From assembly GCA_019084485.1 (NCBI GenBank), contig JAHRFU010000091.1, positions 1-33,297 of the forward strand: a stretch of DNA of 33,297 nucleotides, written 5' to 3'. Position 1 is the first letter of the stretch. Each line of letters starts with the position of its first letter. The DNA comes from Desulforudis sp. (lineage in GTDB: Bacteria > Bacillota > Desulfotomaculia > Desulfotomaculales > Desulforudaceae). Shown here piece after piece: positions 17,871 to 26,385 of the stretch. Both the position numbers and the translations under genes were made by a program. The notes beneath the pieces were generated by a model, which had not been told where the DNA came from, did no database searches, and saw only the letters and a program-made list of their open reading frames with translations.

Positions 17871-19034
17871 ATGGACCATATCGAACTGATCGCCACTGCA
17901 CCCTTCGGGCTGGAAGCGGTGGTTGCGCGGGAAGTAAAGCAACTTGGTTACGAGGATGTGACCGTGGAGAACGGGAGGCTCACCTTTATAGCAGACCTCT
18001 CGGCCATCTGCCGGACTAACCTCTGGCTGCGCACGGCTGATCGGGTGTTGGTAAAAATGGGCTCTTTTACGGCTCTGACCTTTGATGAACTCTTTGAGCA
18101 GACCAAGGCCCTGCCCTGGGACGAATGGATCCCGGTCGACGCCGAGTTTCCGGTTCAGGGTAAATCCGTTAAATCCCGGCTTTTCAGTGTGCCGGACTGT
18201 CAGGCAATCGTAAAGAAAGCTGTGGTTGAAAAGCTGAAGCAGCGGTACCACCAGGAGTGGTTCGCAGAAACCGGACCGCGTTACAACATCGAGGTTGCCT
18301 TGCTTAAAGACGAGGCCACCCTGACTATAGACACCAGCGGTGCGGGCCTGCACAAACGCGGTTACCGTAAACTGGGGAGTACCGCCCCGCTCAAGGAAAC
18401 CCTGGCCGCAGCCCTGGTATTGCTCAGCTACTGGCGGCCCGAACGGCCGCTAATCGATCCCCTTTGTGGTTCCGGCACCATACCCATTGAAGCCGCCTTG
18501 ATCGGATTGAATATCGCCCCCGGCCTCGGCCGTGAGTTCGCCGCCGAGAAATGGCCGGTCATACCGGCTTCACTGTGGAAAGAAGCCCGGGTCGAGGCTC
18601 GCCACCTCATATCCCACGATCGCGAACTGGAAATCACCGGATCGGACAATGACAGCGAAGTGTTAAGCCTCGCCCGACACCACGCCGAACAGGCCGGTGT
18701 GGACGACCAAGTTTTGTTCCGTCACCGCTCTCTAGCGAACTATAGTTCCGCCTACCCGTACGGATGTGTGATCACCAATCCTCCGTACGGTGAACGCCTC
18801 GGTGAATCAGGTGCCGTGGAAAACCTCTACCGCGAGATGGGCAGAGTGTTTCAAGCGTTCGGCACGTGGTCATTCTATATCCTCACCGCCTATCCCGGGT
18901 TCGAGCGCCTTTTTGGCCGGCCAGCAGACAGGAAGCGTAAGCTCTATAACGGACGTATCGAGTGCCACTACTACCAGTTTTTTGGGCCGCGGCCGCCCCG
19001 GGACCTGCCTGTCGACATCCGTCAAGCAGAATGA
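17871..19034 (+). CDS. THUMP domain class I SAM-dependent RNA methyltransferase (RlmL/YpsC-like)
   Basis: N-terminal THUMP-type region; PLIDPLCGSGTIPIEAALI and GCVITNPPYGERLGE motifs. Confidence 0.93.
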   Translation: MDHIELIATAPFGLEAVVAREVKQLGYEDVTVENGRLTFIADLSAICRTNLWLRTADRVLVKMGSFTALTFDELFEQTKALPWDEWIPVDAEFPVQGKSVKSRLFSVPDCQAIVKKAVVEKLKQRYHQEWFAETGPRYNIEVALLKDEATLTIDTSGAGLHKRGYRKLGSTAPLKETLAAALVLLSYWRPERPLIDPLCGSGTIPIEAALIGLNIAPGLGREFAAEKWPVIPASLWKEARVEARHLISHDRELEITGSDNDSEVLSLARHHAEQAGVDDQVLFRHRSLANYSSAYPYGCVITNPPYGERLGESGAVENLYREMGRVFQAFGTWSFYILTAYPGFERLFGRPADRKRKLYNGRIECHYYQFFGPRPPRDLPVDIRQAE

Positions 19035-19129
19035 GGTAGATAAATAAGATCCTAGGCTTAAGGAAGAGGCGTTGATGCCAGGCTTCTCGTAATCCTGTTT
19101 GAATAGGGCTTATGTGAGCCTTCAGCGGC

Positions 19130-19852
19130 CTATCTTTTGGCCGAACGGCCAAGGTATGCGGTATGGAGGCTCCCGCTTGCAGCCACCTCTTCCGGAGTAC
19201 CGCTGAACGATACTCGGCCCGGTTCCATAATCAATACCCGGTCTCCGACTCGTAGGGCAGCCCTTGCGTTCTGCTCCACTAGGACAATGGTATGCCCCTG
19301 CATCTTCAGTTTGCGCACCGTCTGCATAATCTCCCTGACCACCAAGGGAGCCAATCCAATTGATGGTTCATCCATAAGCAACAAACGTGGCTTGGCCATT
19401 AGAGCGCGACCGATGGCCACCATCTGTTGCAACCCACCGCTAAGCGTGTGCGCAGGTTGATTTAGTTTTTCGGACAATGCTGGAAACAAGCTCAGGACTC
19501 CCGCCAAGTCATCCGGAAGAACGGCTTTTTCGCGGCGGTAACGGTGAAACGCCCCGAGCATGAGGTTGTCTCGGACACTCAGCGCAGGGAACAACTGGCG
19601 ATCCTCTGGAACCATGCTGATCCCCATTCCTACGATCCTTTCCGGAGGCTGGCCGACAAGATCGTCTAGGTCAAAACGGATTTCCCCTCCTGTTGGCGGG
19701 TAGAGGCCGGCAATACTACCGAGCAAGGTACTCTTCCCAACCCCGTTTGCCCCGAGGATTACCACCACCTCGCCGACTTCGACATCGAAGGAGACACTAT
19801 TCAACGCCTGAATATGCCCACGGAGTACCGAAAGGTTGCGGACACTCAGCAC
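19130..19852 (-). CDS. livF: branched-chain amino acid ABC transporter ATP-binding protein
   Basis: Walker A GANGVGKSTLLG, LSGGLQQMVAIGRALM, gene order. Confidence 0.95.
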   Translation of the reverse strand: MLSVRNLSVLRGHIQALNSVSFDVEVGEVVVILGANGVGKSTLLGSIAGLYPPTGGEIRFDLDDLVGQPPERIVGMGISMVPEDRQLFPALSVRDNLMLGAFHRYRREKAVLPDDLAGVLSLFPALSEKLNQPAHTLSGGLQQMVAIGRALMAKPRLLLMDEPSIGLAPLVVREIMQTVRKLKMQGHTIVLVEQNARAALRVGDRVLIMEPGRVSFSGTPEEVAASGSLHTAYLGRSAKR

Positions 19853-20613
19853 ACCTCATCATCCTCCTTCCCGAGGTAAGCAGCGATAACCTCGGGGTCT
19901 TGCTGCACTTCCGAAGGTGACCCGCCGGCGATAACGGTGCCGAAGTTCAGTACCACGATCTGGTCGGCAACACCCATGACTGTATCCATGTCATGCTCAA
20001 CCAAGATCAAGGTCAGTCCCCGTTCAGCCAACGAACGCAGGAAGGCGGCCAGATCCGCGGATTCAGCGTGGTTGAGCCCTGCCGCCGGTTCATCAAGCAG
20101 GAGAACCTGCGGTTCGCCGGCCAGGGCTCGGGCTATCTCAAGGAGACGCTGTTGTCCGAAGGTCAAGCTCTTCGCAGGCCAGTCGGCCTTACCCTTCAGA
20201 CCGACCTGGGCAAGAAGGCCCAATGCCTTGTTGTAGAGTTCCTGGTCCTTTTTCATCATACCCGGACGACGGAACAAACACCGCAAAAAACTGGCCCTGT
20301 TCCGCGGCCAAGCACCCACCATAACGTTCTCCGCTACGCTAAGAGTTGTGAACAACTCCAGATGTTGGAAGGTGCGACTGATACCGAGAGCTGCAACTTC
20401 AAACGTTCTTAGCCCGTCAATACGCTTGTTGGCCAGGAGGATCTCTCCCTGGTCGGCCTGCAGGACTCCGGTAATCAGGTTGAAAACCGTGGTTTTTCCG
20501 GCACCGTTCGGACCGATCAGGGCCAGTATCTGCCCCGGCTGCGCCACAAAACCAACTCCGCACAAGGCCGTAAGACCGCCAAACTGCTTGGTAAGCCCGT
20601 TTACCCTGAGCAT
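19846..20613 (-). CDS. livG: branched-chain amino acid ABC transporter ATP-binding protein
   Basis: GPNGAGKTTVFNLITG; LTFGQQRLLEIARALAGEPQVLLLDEPAAGLN. Confidence 0.95.
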   Translation of the reverse strand: MLRVNGLTKQFGGLTALCGVGFVAQPGQILALIGPNGAGKTTVFNLITGVLQADQGEILLANKRIDGLRTFEVAALGISRTFQHLELFTTLSVAENVMVGAWPRNRASFLRCLFRRPGMMKKDQELYNKALGLLAQVGLKGKADWPAKSLTFGQQRLLEIARALAGEPQVLLLDEPAAGLNHAESADLAAFLRSLAERGLTLILVEHDMDTVMGVADQIVVLNFGTVIAGGSPSEVQQDPEVIAAYLGKEDDEVC

Positions 20614-21590
20614 TTTTCCTCCTTAACCGCCACCCCGGACATCCCCGACGGTCTGCCCGGAGCAAGAATCCCCTGCGGCCGTAGCAGCATTATCAGCACA
20701 AAAATAATACCAAAGAACACAATCTCGAATTCGCCGCCGACCTTGGGCAAGAGTATCGGCACGCCCCAGCGCAGGAACTCCGCCAACCCCACAATTATCG
20801 CCGACCCAAGCACCGGCCCCCAAAGGGTGCCGAGCCCTCCGACCACGGCCATCAGCACAAATTCGATGGAAGCGGTAAAGCCGAAAGGCGAGGGGCCGAC
20901 AAAGGTCACCCAAAATGCGTAAAGACCTCCGGCCAGACCGGCCAGAAAGGCGCTGAAAACAAAGGCCTGGAGCTTAAGCAAGGCAGTGTCGATACCGGCC
21001 GACTGCGCAGCCTGTTCGCTGGCATGAATGGCCTTAAAGGCTCGACCGATCGGTGAGCCGGTCAGGTTGGCAACGGCCAGAATAACCAGACCCAGAACCC
21101 CCCATACCACGTAGTAGTATGAACGATCGTTATCCAGCACCAGTGGTCCGATACTCAGATAAGGAATCCCGGTAAGCCCGGAAGGGCCGCCGGTTAACGC
21201 GATAGACTCGTTAAAAGCGGCGAAGGCCAGAATACCGAAGCCGAGCGTGGCTAAGACCAGGTAGTGTTCGCGCAAACGCAGGATGGGCCGTCCGATAATC
21301 AGCGCAACCAGAGCGGGCAGAAAAGGGGCTACCAACACACACAAAACAGGCGGCCAATCGCACTTGGTGGCCAGAATAGCGGCCGTATATGCGCCAAGGC
21401 CGTAGAAGGCCGCCTGACCGAAAGATACCTGCCCGGCGTATCCCATTAACAATCCAAGCCCTTGAACGATAATCGCATACAACCCGATCACGATCAAAAT
21501 GCTGAGCACGTAGTTGCTTTTTACGAACAGCGGCACACACACGACAACCAGGATTAACGCGATCCAGTACCGACTTTTTGCCGAAGCCAC
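20601..21590 (-). CDS. livM: branched-chain amino acid ABC transporter permease (start likely GTG 21590)
   Basis: GYAGQVSFGQAAFYGLGAYTAAILA; overlaps livH by about 37 nt. Confidence 0.94.
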   Translation of the reverse strand: MASAKSRYWIALILVVVCVPLFVKSNYVLSILIVIGLYAIIVQGLGLLMGYAGQVSFGQAAFYGLGAYTAAILATKCDWPPVLCVLVAPFLPALVALIIGRPILRLREHYLVLATLGFGILAFAAFNESIALTGGPSGLTGIPYLSIGPLVLDNDRSYYYVVWGVLGLVILAVANLTGSPIGRAFKAIHASEQAAQSAGIDTALLKLQAFVFSAFLAGLAGGLYAFWVTFVGPSPFGFTASIEFVLMAVVGGLGTLWGPVLGSAIIVGLAEFLRWGVPILLPKVGGEFEIVFFGIIFVLIMLLRPQGILAPGRPSGMSGVAVKEEKCSG

Positions 21591-22486
21591 ACCATCCAAC
21601 TCCCAGTTCTCTTGTTGTAGATTCTCAGTCCCATAATGCCGGTCGGGCAAATAAGGAGCACAATGATCATCACCATCATCGCAATGCCATCCTTCATACC
21701 GGAGGACAGCATCCCGATCGCAAAGGCCTCAATAATTCCGAGCAGCAAACCACCGACAATGGCTCCCTTGACATTGGTGACGCCTCCGAGAATGGCGGCC
21801 ACGAAGCCTTTCAGGCCGAGCATAAACCCCATGTCGTAGGTCGCAGTGGTGATCGGCGCGATGAAGATACCGGCCAAGGCGGCTAGCATCCCGGAGAACA
21901 CGAAGGCCAGCAGCGACAGCCGTGCCGGGTTGATACCTACCAGGCGGGCGGCGTTGCGGTTGATCATCGCTGCTCGTACGGCCTTGCCCGCATATGTAAG
22001 GTCGAAAAAGGCAAAGAGCAACATCACCGCAACCACCGCCAGGCCGAGCACAAAGAGCATTTGCGGGATAATCACGGCACCCCAAAGGGCTATCGGAGCA
22101 GTATCTACAAAGGGCGGCAAAGGATAGGGGTGTGTCCCCCAGATGAGAAGGGCCGCACCCCTTAAAGCAATGGCTACACCGATAGTGATGATGATCAAGG
22201 TTAAAATTGAAGCTTTCCGTGCCGGATAGATCGCGGCCCGCTCCATAGTCGCGGCGATTACCCCGGCGATCAGGACCGCCAGGACGAATGCAGGCACATC
22301 CGGGCAACCTGCCGACCGGAGGGTTACCGCTGAGAGGGTGCCGATGGTCACGAACTCGCCAATTGCCAAGTTGAAAATGCCGGTGATGTTGAATGTGACC
22401 ACTAGGGCCAAGGCAATCAAAGCGTAAATACTCCCCAGCGTAATTCCGGAGATCAGGTACTGAATGTGCTGGCCTTCCGCACCCAA
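21554..22486 (-). CDS. livH: branched-chain amino acid ABC transporter permease
   Basis: ISGITLGSIYALIALALVVTFNITGIFNLAIGEFV. Confidence 0.95.
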   Translation of the reverse strand: MGAEGQHIQYLISGITLGSIYALIALALVVTFNITGIFNLAIGEFVTIGTLSAVTLRSAGCPDVPAFVLAVLIAGVIAATMERAAIYPARKASILTLIIITIGVAIALRGAALLIWGTHPYPLPPFVDTAPIALWGAVIIPQMLFVLGLAVVAVMLLFAFFDLTYAGKAVRAAMINRNAARLVGINPARLSLLAFVFSGMLAALAGIFIAPITTATYDMGFMLGLKGFVAAILGGVTNVKGAIVGGLLLGIIEAFAIGMLSSGMKDGIAMMVMIIVLLICPTGIMGLRIYNKRTGSWMVWLRQKVGTGSR

Positions 22487-22508
22487 TTGGCAATTGCCCC
22501 CTTATCCG

Positions 22509-23678
22509 CTACTCCAAAAGTTGCCATTTGCCGTCTTTGATTTGAATTACGACCATTGAATCCTCGCCAAGGCCGTTGTGATCCTGCGGCGAAAGATTGA
22601 ACACTCCGCTGATCCCGACCAGACCTGTCGTGTGCTCCAGCACGTCCCTGATCGCAGCACGGTCCGCACCAGCCTCAGTGATGGCGTGGACCACTAGATT
22701 GAAGGCATCGTGCGCATGCCCACCAAAGGTGCTGGGCCGCGTCCCGTAGCTCTTTTCAAAGGCTGTGATGTACTCAAGCAGCAACGCCTTTTGTGGATCG
22801 CTGTCCGGTAGTTGTTCCGCCACCACCAGCTTCCCCATCGGGGCAACGACGCCGTTTGCGGCATCACCGGACAAATCCAGAAAAGCCTGGTTGCCGATAC
22901 CATGGGTTTGAATCAGGGGAACGCCCAGACCCAAATCTTTGAAGTTCTTGGTAATGATTGCGGCTGAGGGAGGAATCGCCCAAACCACAACAGCTTCGGG
23001 TTTAGTGGTTCTAACCTTGGTCAACTGGGAGGTCATATCCTTGTCCGTGGCTTCGAATTTTTCCTTGGCAATGATGTTCACTCCGTGAATCGGGGCGGCT
23101 TTTTCGAAGTTGACCCGGCCCGAGTCCCCGAAGGCATTGTTCATGGAAAGGAAAGCTACGTTCTTCATCCCGTTAGCAGCGAGGTAGGCCGCAATCTTAT
23201 TGGCCACCATGATGTCGCTCTGGGCTGTTTTAAACACCCATTGACGATCGGTGACCGGCTCAACAATCAGGGCCGAGGCTGCCATGGAGATCTGGGGTAC
23301 ATTAGCCTTCTGTACCGTGTCAACGATAGCCAGAGACGTACCGCTGGCGCTGCATCCGATAATGGCGAGCACACCCTGATCGATCAGCCGCTTGGCGGCA
23401 AGGACCGCCTCCGTCTCCAACGACTTGTTGTCCAGGATGATCAGGTCAACCGGGCGTCCGTCAATGCCCCCCCGGGCATTCAACTCGTCAGCCAGCATTC
23501 TTAGAGTATCCCTTTCCGGTTCACCCAGTGAGGCCGCCGGACCACTGATATCCACGATAGCTCCGATTTTGTAGGGCTCTGCCGCCTTCTCACCGTCGGT
23601 CGACCCCGGTCCCTGACCGCAACCGGCGACCAGTAGCAATGACATACATAAAAGCAGGCATAGAATCCGTCTGTTCAC
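22509..23678 (-). CDS. livJ: branched-chain amino acid ABC transporter substrate-binding lipoprotein
   Basis: Lipobox LLLVAGCGQG; YKIGAIVDISGPAASLGEPERDTLRMLADELNARGGIDG. Confidence 0.94.
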   Translation of the reverse strand: MNRRILCLLLCMSLLLVAGCGQGPGSTDGEKAAEPYKIGAIVDISGPAASLGEPERDTLRMLADELNARGGIDGRPVDLIILDNKSLETEAVLAAKRLIDQGVLAIIGCSASGTSLAIVDTVQKANVPQISMAASALIVEPVTDRQWVFKTAQSDIMVANKIAAYLAANGMKNVAFLSMNNAFGDSGRVNFEKAAPIHGVNIIAKEKFEATDKDMTSQLTKVRTTKPEAVVVWAIPPSAAIITKNFKDLGLGVPLIQTHGIGNQAFLDLSGDAANGVVAPMGKLVVAEQLPDSDPQKALLLEYITAFEKSYGTRPSTFGGHAHDAFNLVVHAITEAGADRAAIRDVLEHTTGLVGISGVFNLSPQDHNGLGEDSMVVIQIKDGKWQLLE

Positions 23679-23812
23679 CTTTCACTTTCTCCTCTCATCA
23701 AAACAAAATAGTGACCCCCGTTCAGATCATCCAGCGTCGTCTCTCCGCTTTTCTTGCCGTGTGATGGTGTTCCTCACCTCTTTCCGCCGGTAACGTGCAC
23801 AAGCTCCCTAGC

Positions 23813-23853
23813 CGAAAACAAAAAGACTTCCATCGTTTAGGGACGAAAGTCTT
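23813..23853 (-). terminator. Rho-independent terminator of the T-box leader
   Basis: Minus strand AAGACTTTCGTCCCTAAACGATGGAAGTCTTTTTGTTTT. Confidence 0.88.
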
Positions 23854-24105
23854 CGCGGTACCACACCCTAGTTAGCATCGAAATGCTCACTTTTTGTCGA
23901 GTACGAACAACTCCTGAAGAGCCCCGAACTCCCCTTCCCTGTAACGGCGGAAGTTTCTCCGGCAAAGCCTACTTGCCTCACTCGAGGTTTCAGCCCACAG
24001 CTTGCGAGGGAACTTCGTTTAACCGGCCCTTGGAGCGCTTTCAGTCTACGGCACCGCCTCCCTGTCAAGGGCTGGGACTAACTTACTTTCCTCGGTCATA
24101 GCCTT
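23854..24105 (-). promoter_or_regulatory. T-box leader (tRNA-sensing) upstream of livJ
   Basis: Minus strand contains AGGGTGTGGTACCGCG (T-box motif plus 2 nt), GAGGAAAGTAAG with pairing CAGCCC/GGGCTG stem I, GGCAA-AGTAGGC-TTGCC element, and an adjoining terminator. Confidence 0.88.
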
Positions 24106-24226
24106 TCGGATATGGTATGATTCTGCTACAACCTACCATCATCCGACACCGGGTGTCAATAGATTTAAACAAATATATATTTAAAAATATTTCAAGGGAA
24201 CCGTTCAGGGATCAGTAGTAAATGGT

Positions 24227-24260
24227 GTAAGGGCACTCCCGATAGGGGAAGTGCCCTTAC
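24227..24260 (-). terminator. terminator hairpin downstream of the SASP gene
   Basis: GTAAGGGCACT...AGTGCCCTTAC, 11-bp arms, just beyond the SASP stop codon. Confidence 0.7.
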
Positions 24261-24270
24261 TGTGGAGAGC

Positions 24271-24429
24271 TTAGACCATGGCCTTCTCCGCTCTGGCAAT
24301 GGCGAACTTTACAAAGCTGCCACACTCACGGGAGGTTAGTTCACCGTAGTCGGTGCCTTTGATCTTGTGGGCTGCGCCCATCTCCCGGGCCAGTTCGTAC
24401 TTAAGAGCGTCGCTCATCAGTTTTGCCAT
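24271..24429 (-). CDS. small acid-soluble spore protein, alpha/beta type (52 aa)
   Basis: MAKLMSDALKYELAREMGAAHKIKGTDYGELTSRECGSFVKFAIARAEKAMV; AAAGGAGGG Shine-Dalgarno; absent from the ORF track because it is under 60 aa. Confidence 0.88.
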   Translation of the reverse strand: MAKLMSDALKYELAREMGAAHKIKGTDYGELTSRECGSFVKFAIARAEKAMV

Positions 24430-24492
24430 TTGATTTAACCCTCCTTTACATCAATATTCCCGAAACCGGGGTGCGTAATGTTGGGTTTTCTT

Positions 24493-24520
24493 TCAAAAAC
24501 AAATACCGCCCGGAGGGCGG
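24493..24520 (-). terminator. Rho-independent terminator downstream of the recA / hslO-remnant region
   Basis: Minus strand CCGCCC-TCC-GGGCGG-TATTTGTTTTT. Confidence 0.7.
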
Positions 24521-24546
24521 CTTTGTACTCTGTGTTCAACACACTA

Positions 24547-24740
24547 TTAGTTGTGACCTGGAGTACGCAACTCCCCAATCAATCTTTCCAGATCCTCTTG
24601 CCCGAATGTGTACCATTCACTACAGAAATGACAGCGTACACTGGCCTCTCCGTCTTTCTGAAGCATGTCCTGAAGCTCCTCCGATCAAATACCCGGACAC
24701 TATTAGCCGCACCAACAGCTTTAATGAGATAGTCCGACAA
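24547..24740 (-). pseudogene. hslO: hslO (Hsp33 chaperonin) internal-deletion pseudogene
   Basis: N-terminal LSDYLIKAVGAANSVRVF joined out of frame to C-terminal EELQDMLQKDGEASVRCHFCSEWYTFGQEDLERLIGEL; the central region is missing. Confidence 0.82.
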
Positions 24741-24773
24741 GAAAAATCCACTCCCCCGCCTGTTGCGGAAAGG

Positions 24774-25838
24774 TTACTCCTGTTCAGTAGCTCCTTCACC
24801 TCGTGGCGCTTCGATACCTACATATTTCCCCAGTAGGGGGATCCTAAACCCTTTAGCGACAAGCGCTTCCCGTGTTTGGCGCTCAATCTCATGGGATACC
24901 TCGGGATGCTCTTTCAAGTACTCACGGACGTTATCCCGGCCCTGACCCATTCGCTCGTTATTAAACGAGTACCAGGCGCCGCTCTTCGCTACCACGTTGT
25001 GTTCAGTGGCCACATCCAGCAGGCTACCCAGTCTGGAAATCCCTTCTTCGTAAAGAAGCTCCACCTCAGCCATCTTGAACGGCGGCGCAACTTTGTTCTT
25101 AACCACTTTAACCCGCACCCGGCCTCCGACGATGTCCGCCCCCTGCTTGATCGCTTCTGTTCTTCGGACGTCAAGCCGTACTGAAGCATAGAACTTCAGG
25201 GCCCGTCCACCTGGAGTTGTCTCCGGATTGCCGAACATTACGCCGATTTTCTCCCGAAGTTGGTTGATGAAGATCGCCGATGTCCGGGATTTTCCAATCG
25301 ATCCGGTCAATTTCCGCAAAGCCTGGGACATCAGCCTGGCCTGAAGACCGACATGGCTGTCTCCCATTTCACCCTCTAATTCGGCACGCGGGACTAGTGC
25401 GGCGACGCTGTCGATAACCACTACATCCACAGCCCCGCTACGGACGAGGGCTTCGGCGATCTCAAGCGCCTGTTCACCGGTATCGGGCTGGGAGATCAGC
25501 AGGTTGTCCACATCAACCCCCAGACGGCTGGCGTATTGCGGATCCAAAGCGTGTTCGGCGTCAATAAAGGCTGCGGTACCACCGATCCTTTGGGCCTCAG
25601 CCACAACGTGCAGTGCCACCGTAGTTTTACCCGATGATTCAGGACCGAAGATCTCGACAACCCTTCCACGGGGTATGCCGCCCACCCCTAACGCCAGATC
25701 CAGTCCTAGAATCCCCGTCGAAATGACTTCTACATTCAGTTTGGCGGCAGCTTCACCCAGCTTCATAATGGAACCCTTGCCAAACTGCTTCTCGATACCA
25801 ACGAGTGCGATTTCCAGTGCCTTTTGCCTTTCGTTCAT
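24774..25838 (-). CDS. recA: recombinase RecA
   Basis: [69 protein letters not shown]; start ATG 25838 preceded by AAGGGGGTT. Confidence 0.99.
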   Translation of the reverse strand: MNERQKALEIALVGIEKQFGKGSIMKLGEAAAKLNVEVISTGILGLDLALGVGGIPRGRVVEIFGPESSGKTTVALHVVAEAQRIGGTAAFIDAEHALDPQYASRLGVDVDNLLISQPDTGEQALEIAEALVRSGAVDVVVIDSVAALVPRAELEGEMGDSHVGLQARLMSQALRKLTGSIGKSRTSAIFINQLREKIGVMFGNPETTPGGRALKFYASVRLDVRRTEAIKQGADIVGGRVRVKVVKNKVAPPFKMAEVELLYEEGISRLGSLLDVATEHNVVAKSGAWYSFNNERMGQGRDNVREYLKEHPEVSHEIERQTREALVAKGFRIPLLGKYVGIEAPRGEGATEQE

Positions 25839-25940
25839 ATCTGCAACCCCCTTTATCCTTCTAAACTCCCTTAACACTAAACAACCCTATGGACAACTCT
25901 CTGTCACAGCATGCAAACTAGTAATGACTATCTTTGTAGT

Positions 25941-25946
25941 ATTATA
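25941..25946 (-). promoter_or_regulatory. possible -10 element of a recA promoter
   Basis: TATAAT on the minus strand about 100 nt upstream of the recA ATG; -35 not convincing. Confidence 0.3.
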
Positions 25947-26385
25947 CACTGATTAGTTAAATGCCTTTTGCATAGAGCCAGAAAATGCATCAAAAAGGGC
26001 AAACATATACTGCCCCGGGGGCAGCATAGGATAGCTAATCTGAATACCTTGAAAATACCAACACCTGGAAGGTGCAGGGCGCGTTGAGGGTATTGCCGGA
26101 ACAAACGGTAGGGAGACTTGTAATGACAGTACGCCTTCAAGGCTTTCGAACTTTGAAGCGCTTGTTTTTTGTTACGAATCTAGAGACGTCTCAATTGGAC
26201 TGTGTCCAATCAAAAATGCGCAGTGAGCCGCGGATCAGCGTCGACCGCCTGTTTGAGTGAGCGTAGCGAGCGAGCAGATTCCTCTGTCACGTACGTGTTT
26301 GTGGAGGCAATCCCTCAGGAAAGCGCACAGCACCATACAACAATTTTCATAATTCGTGGTGCCGGTCGTTGGACGGAATGGGCGA

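Noticed and set aside
25840-26000. LexA/SOS box upstream of recA
   Set aside because: No convincing CGAACRNRYGTTYG-like site found in the immediate upstream region.
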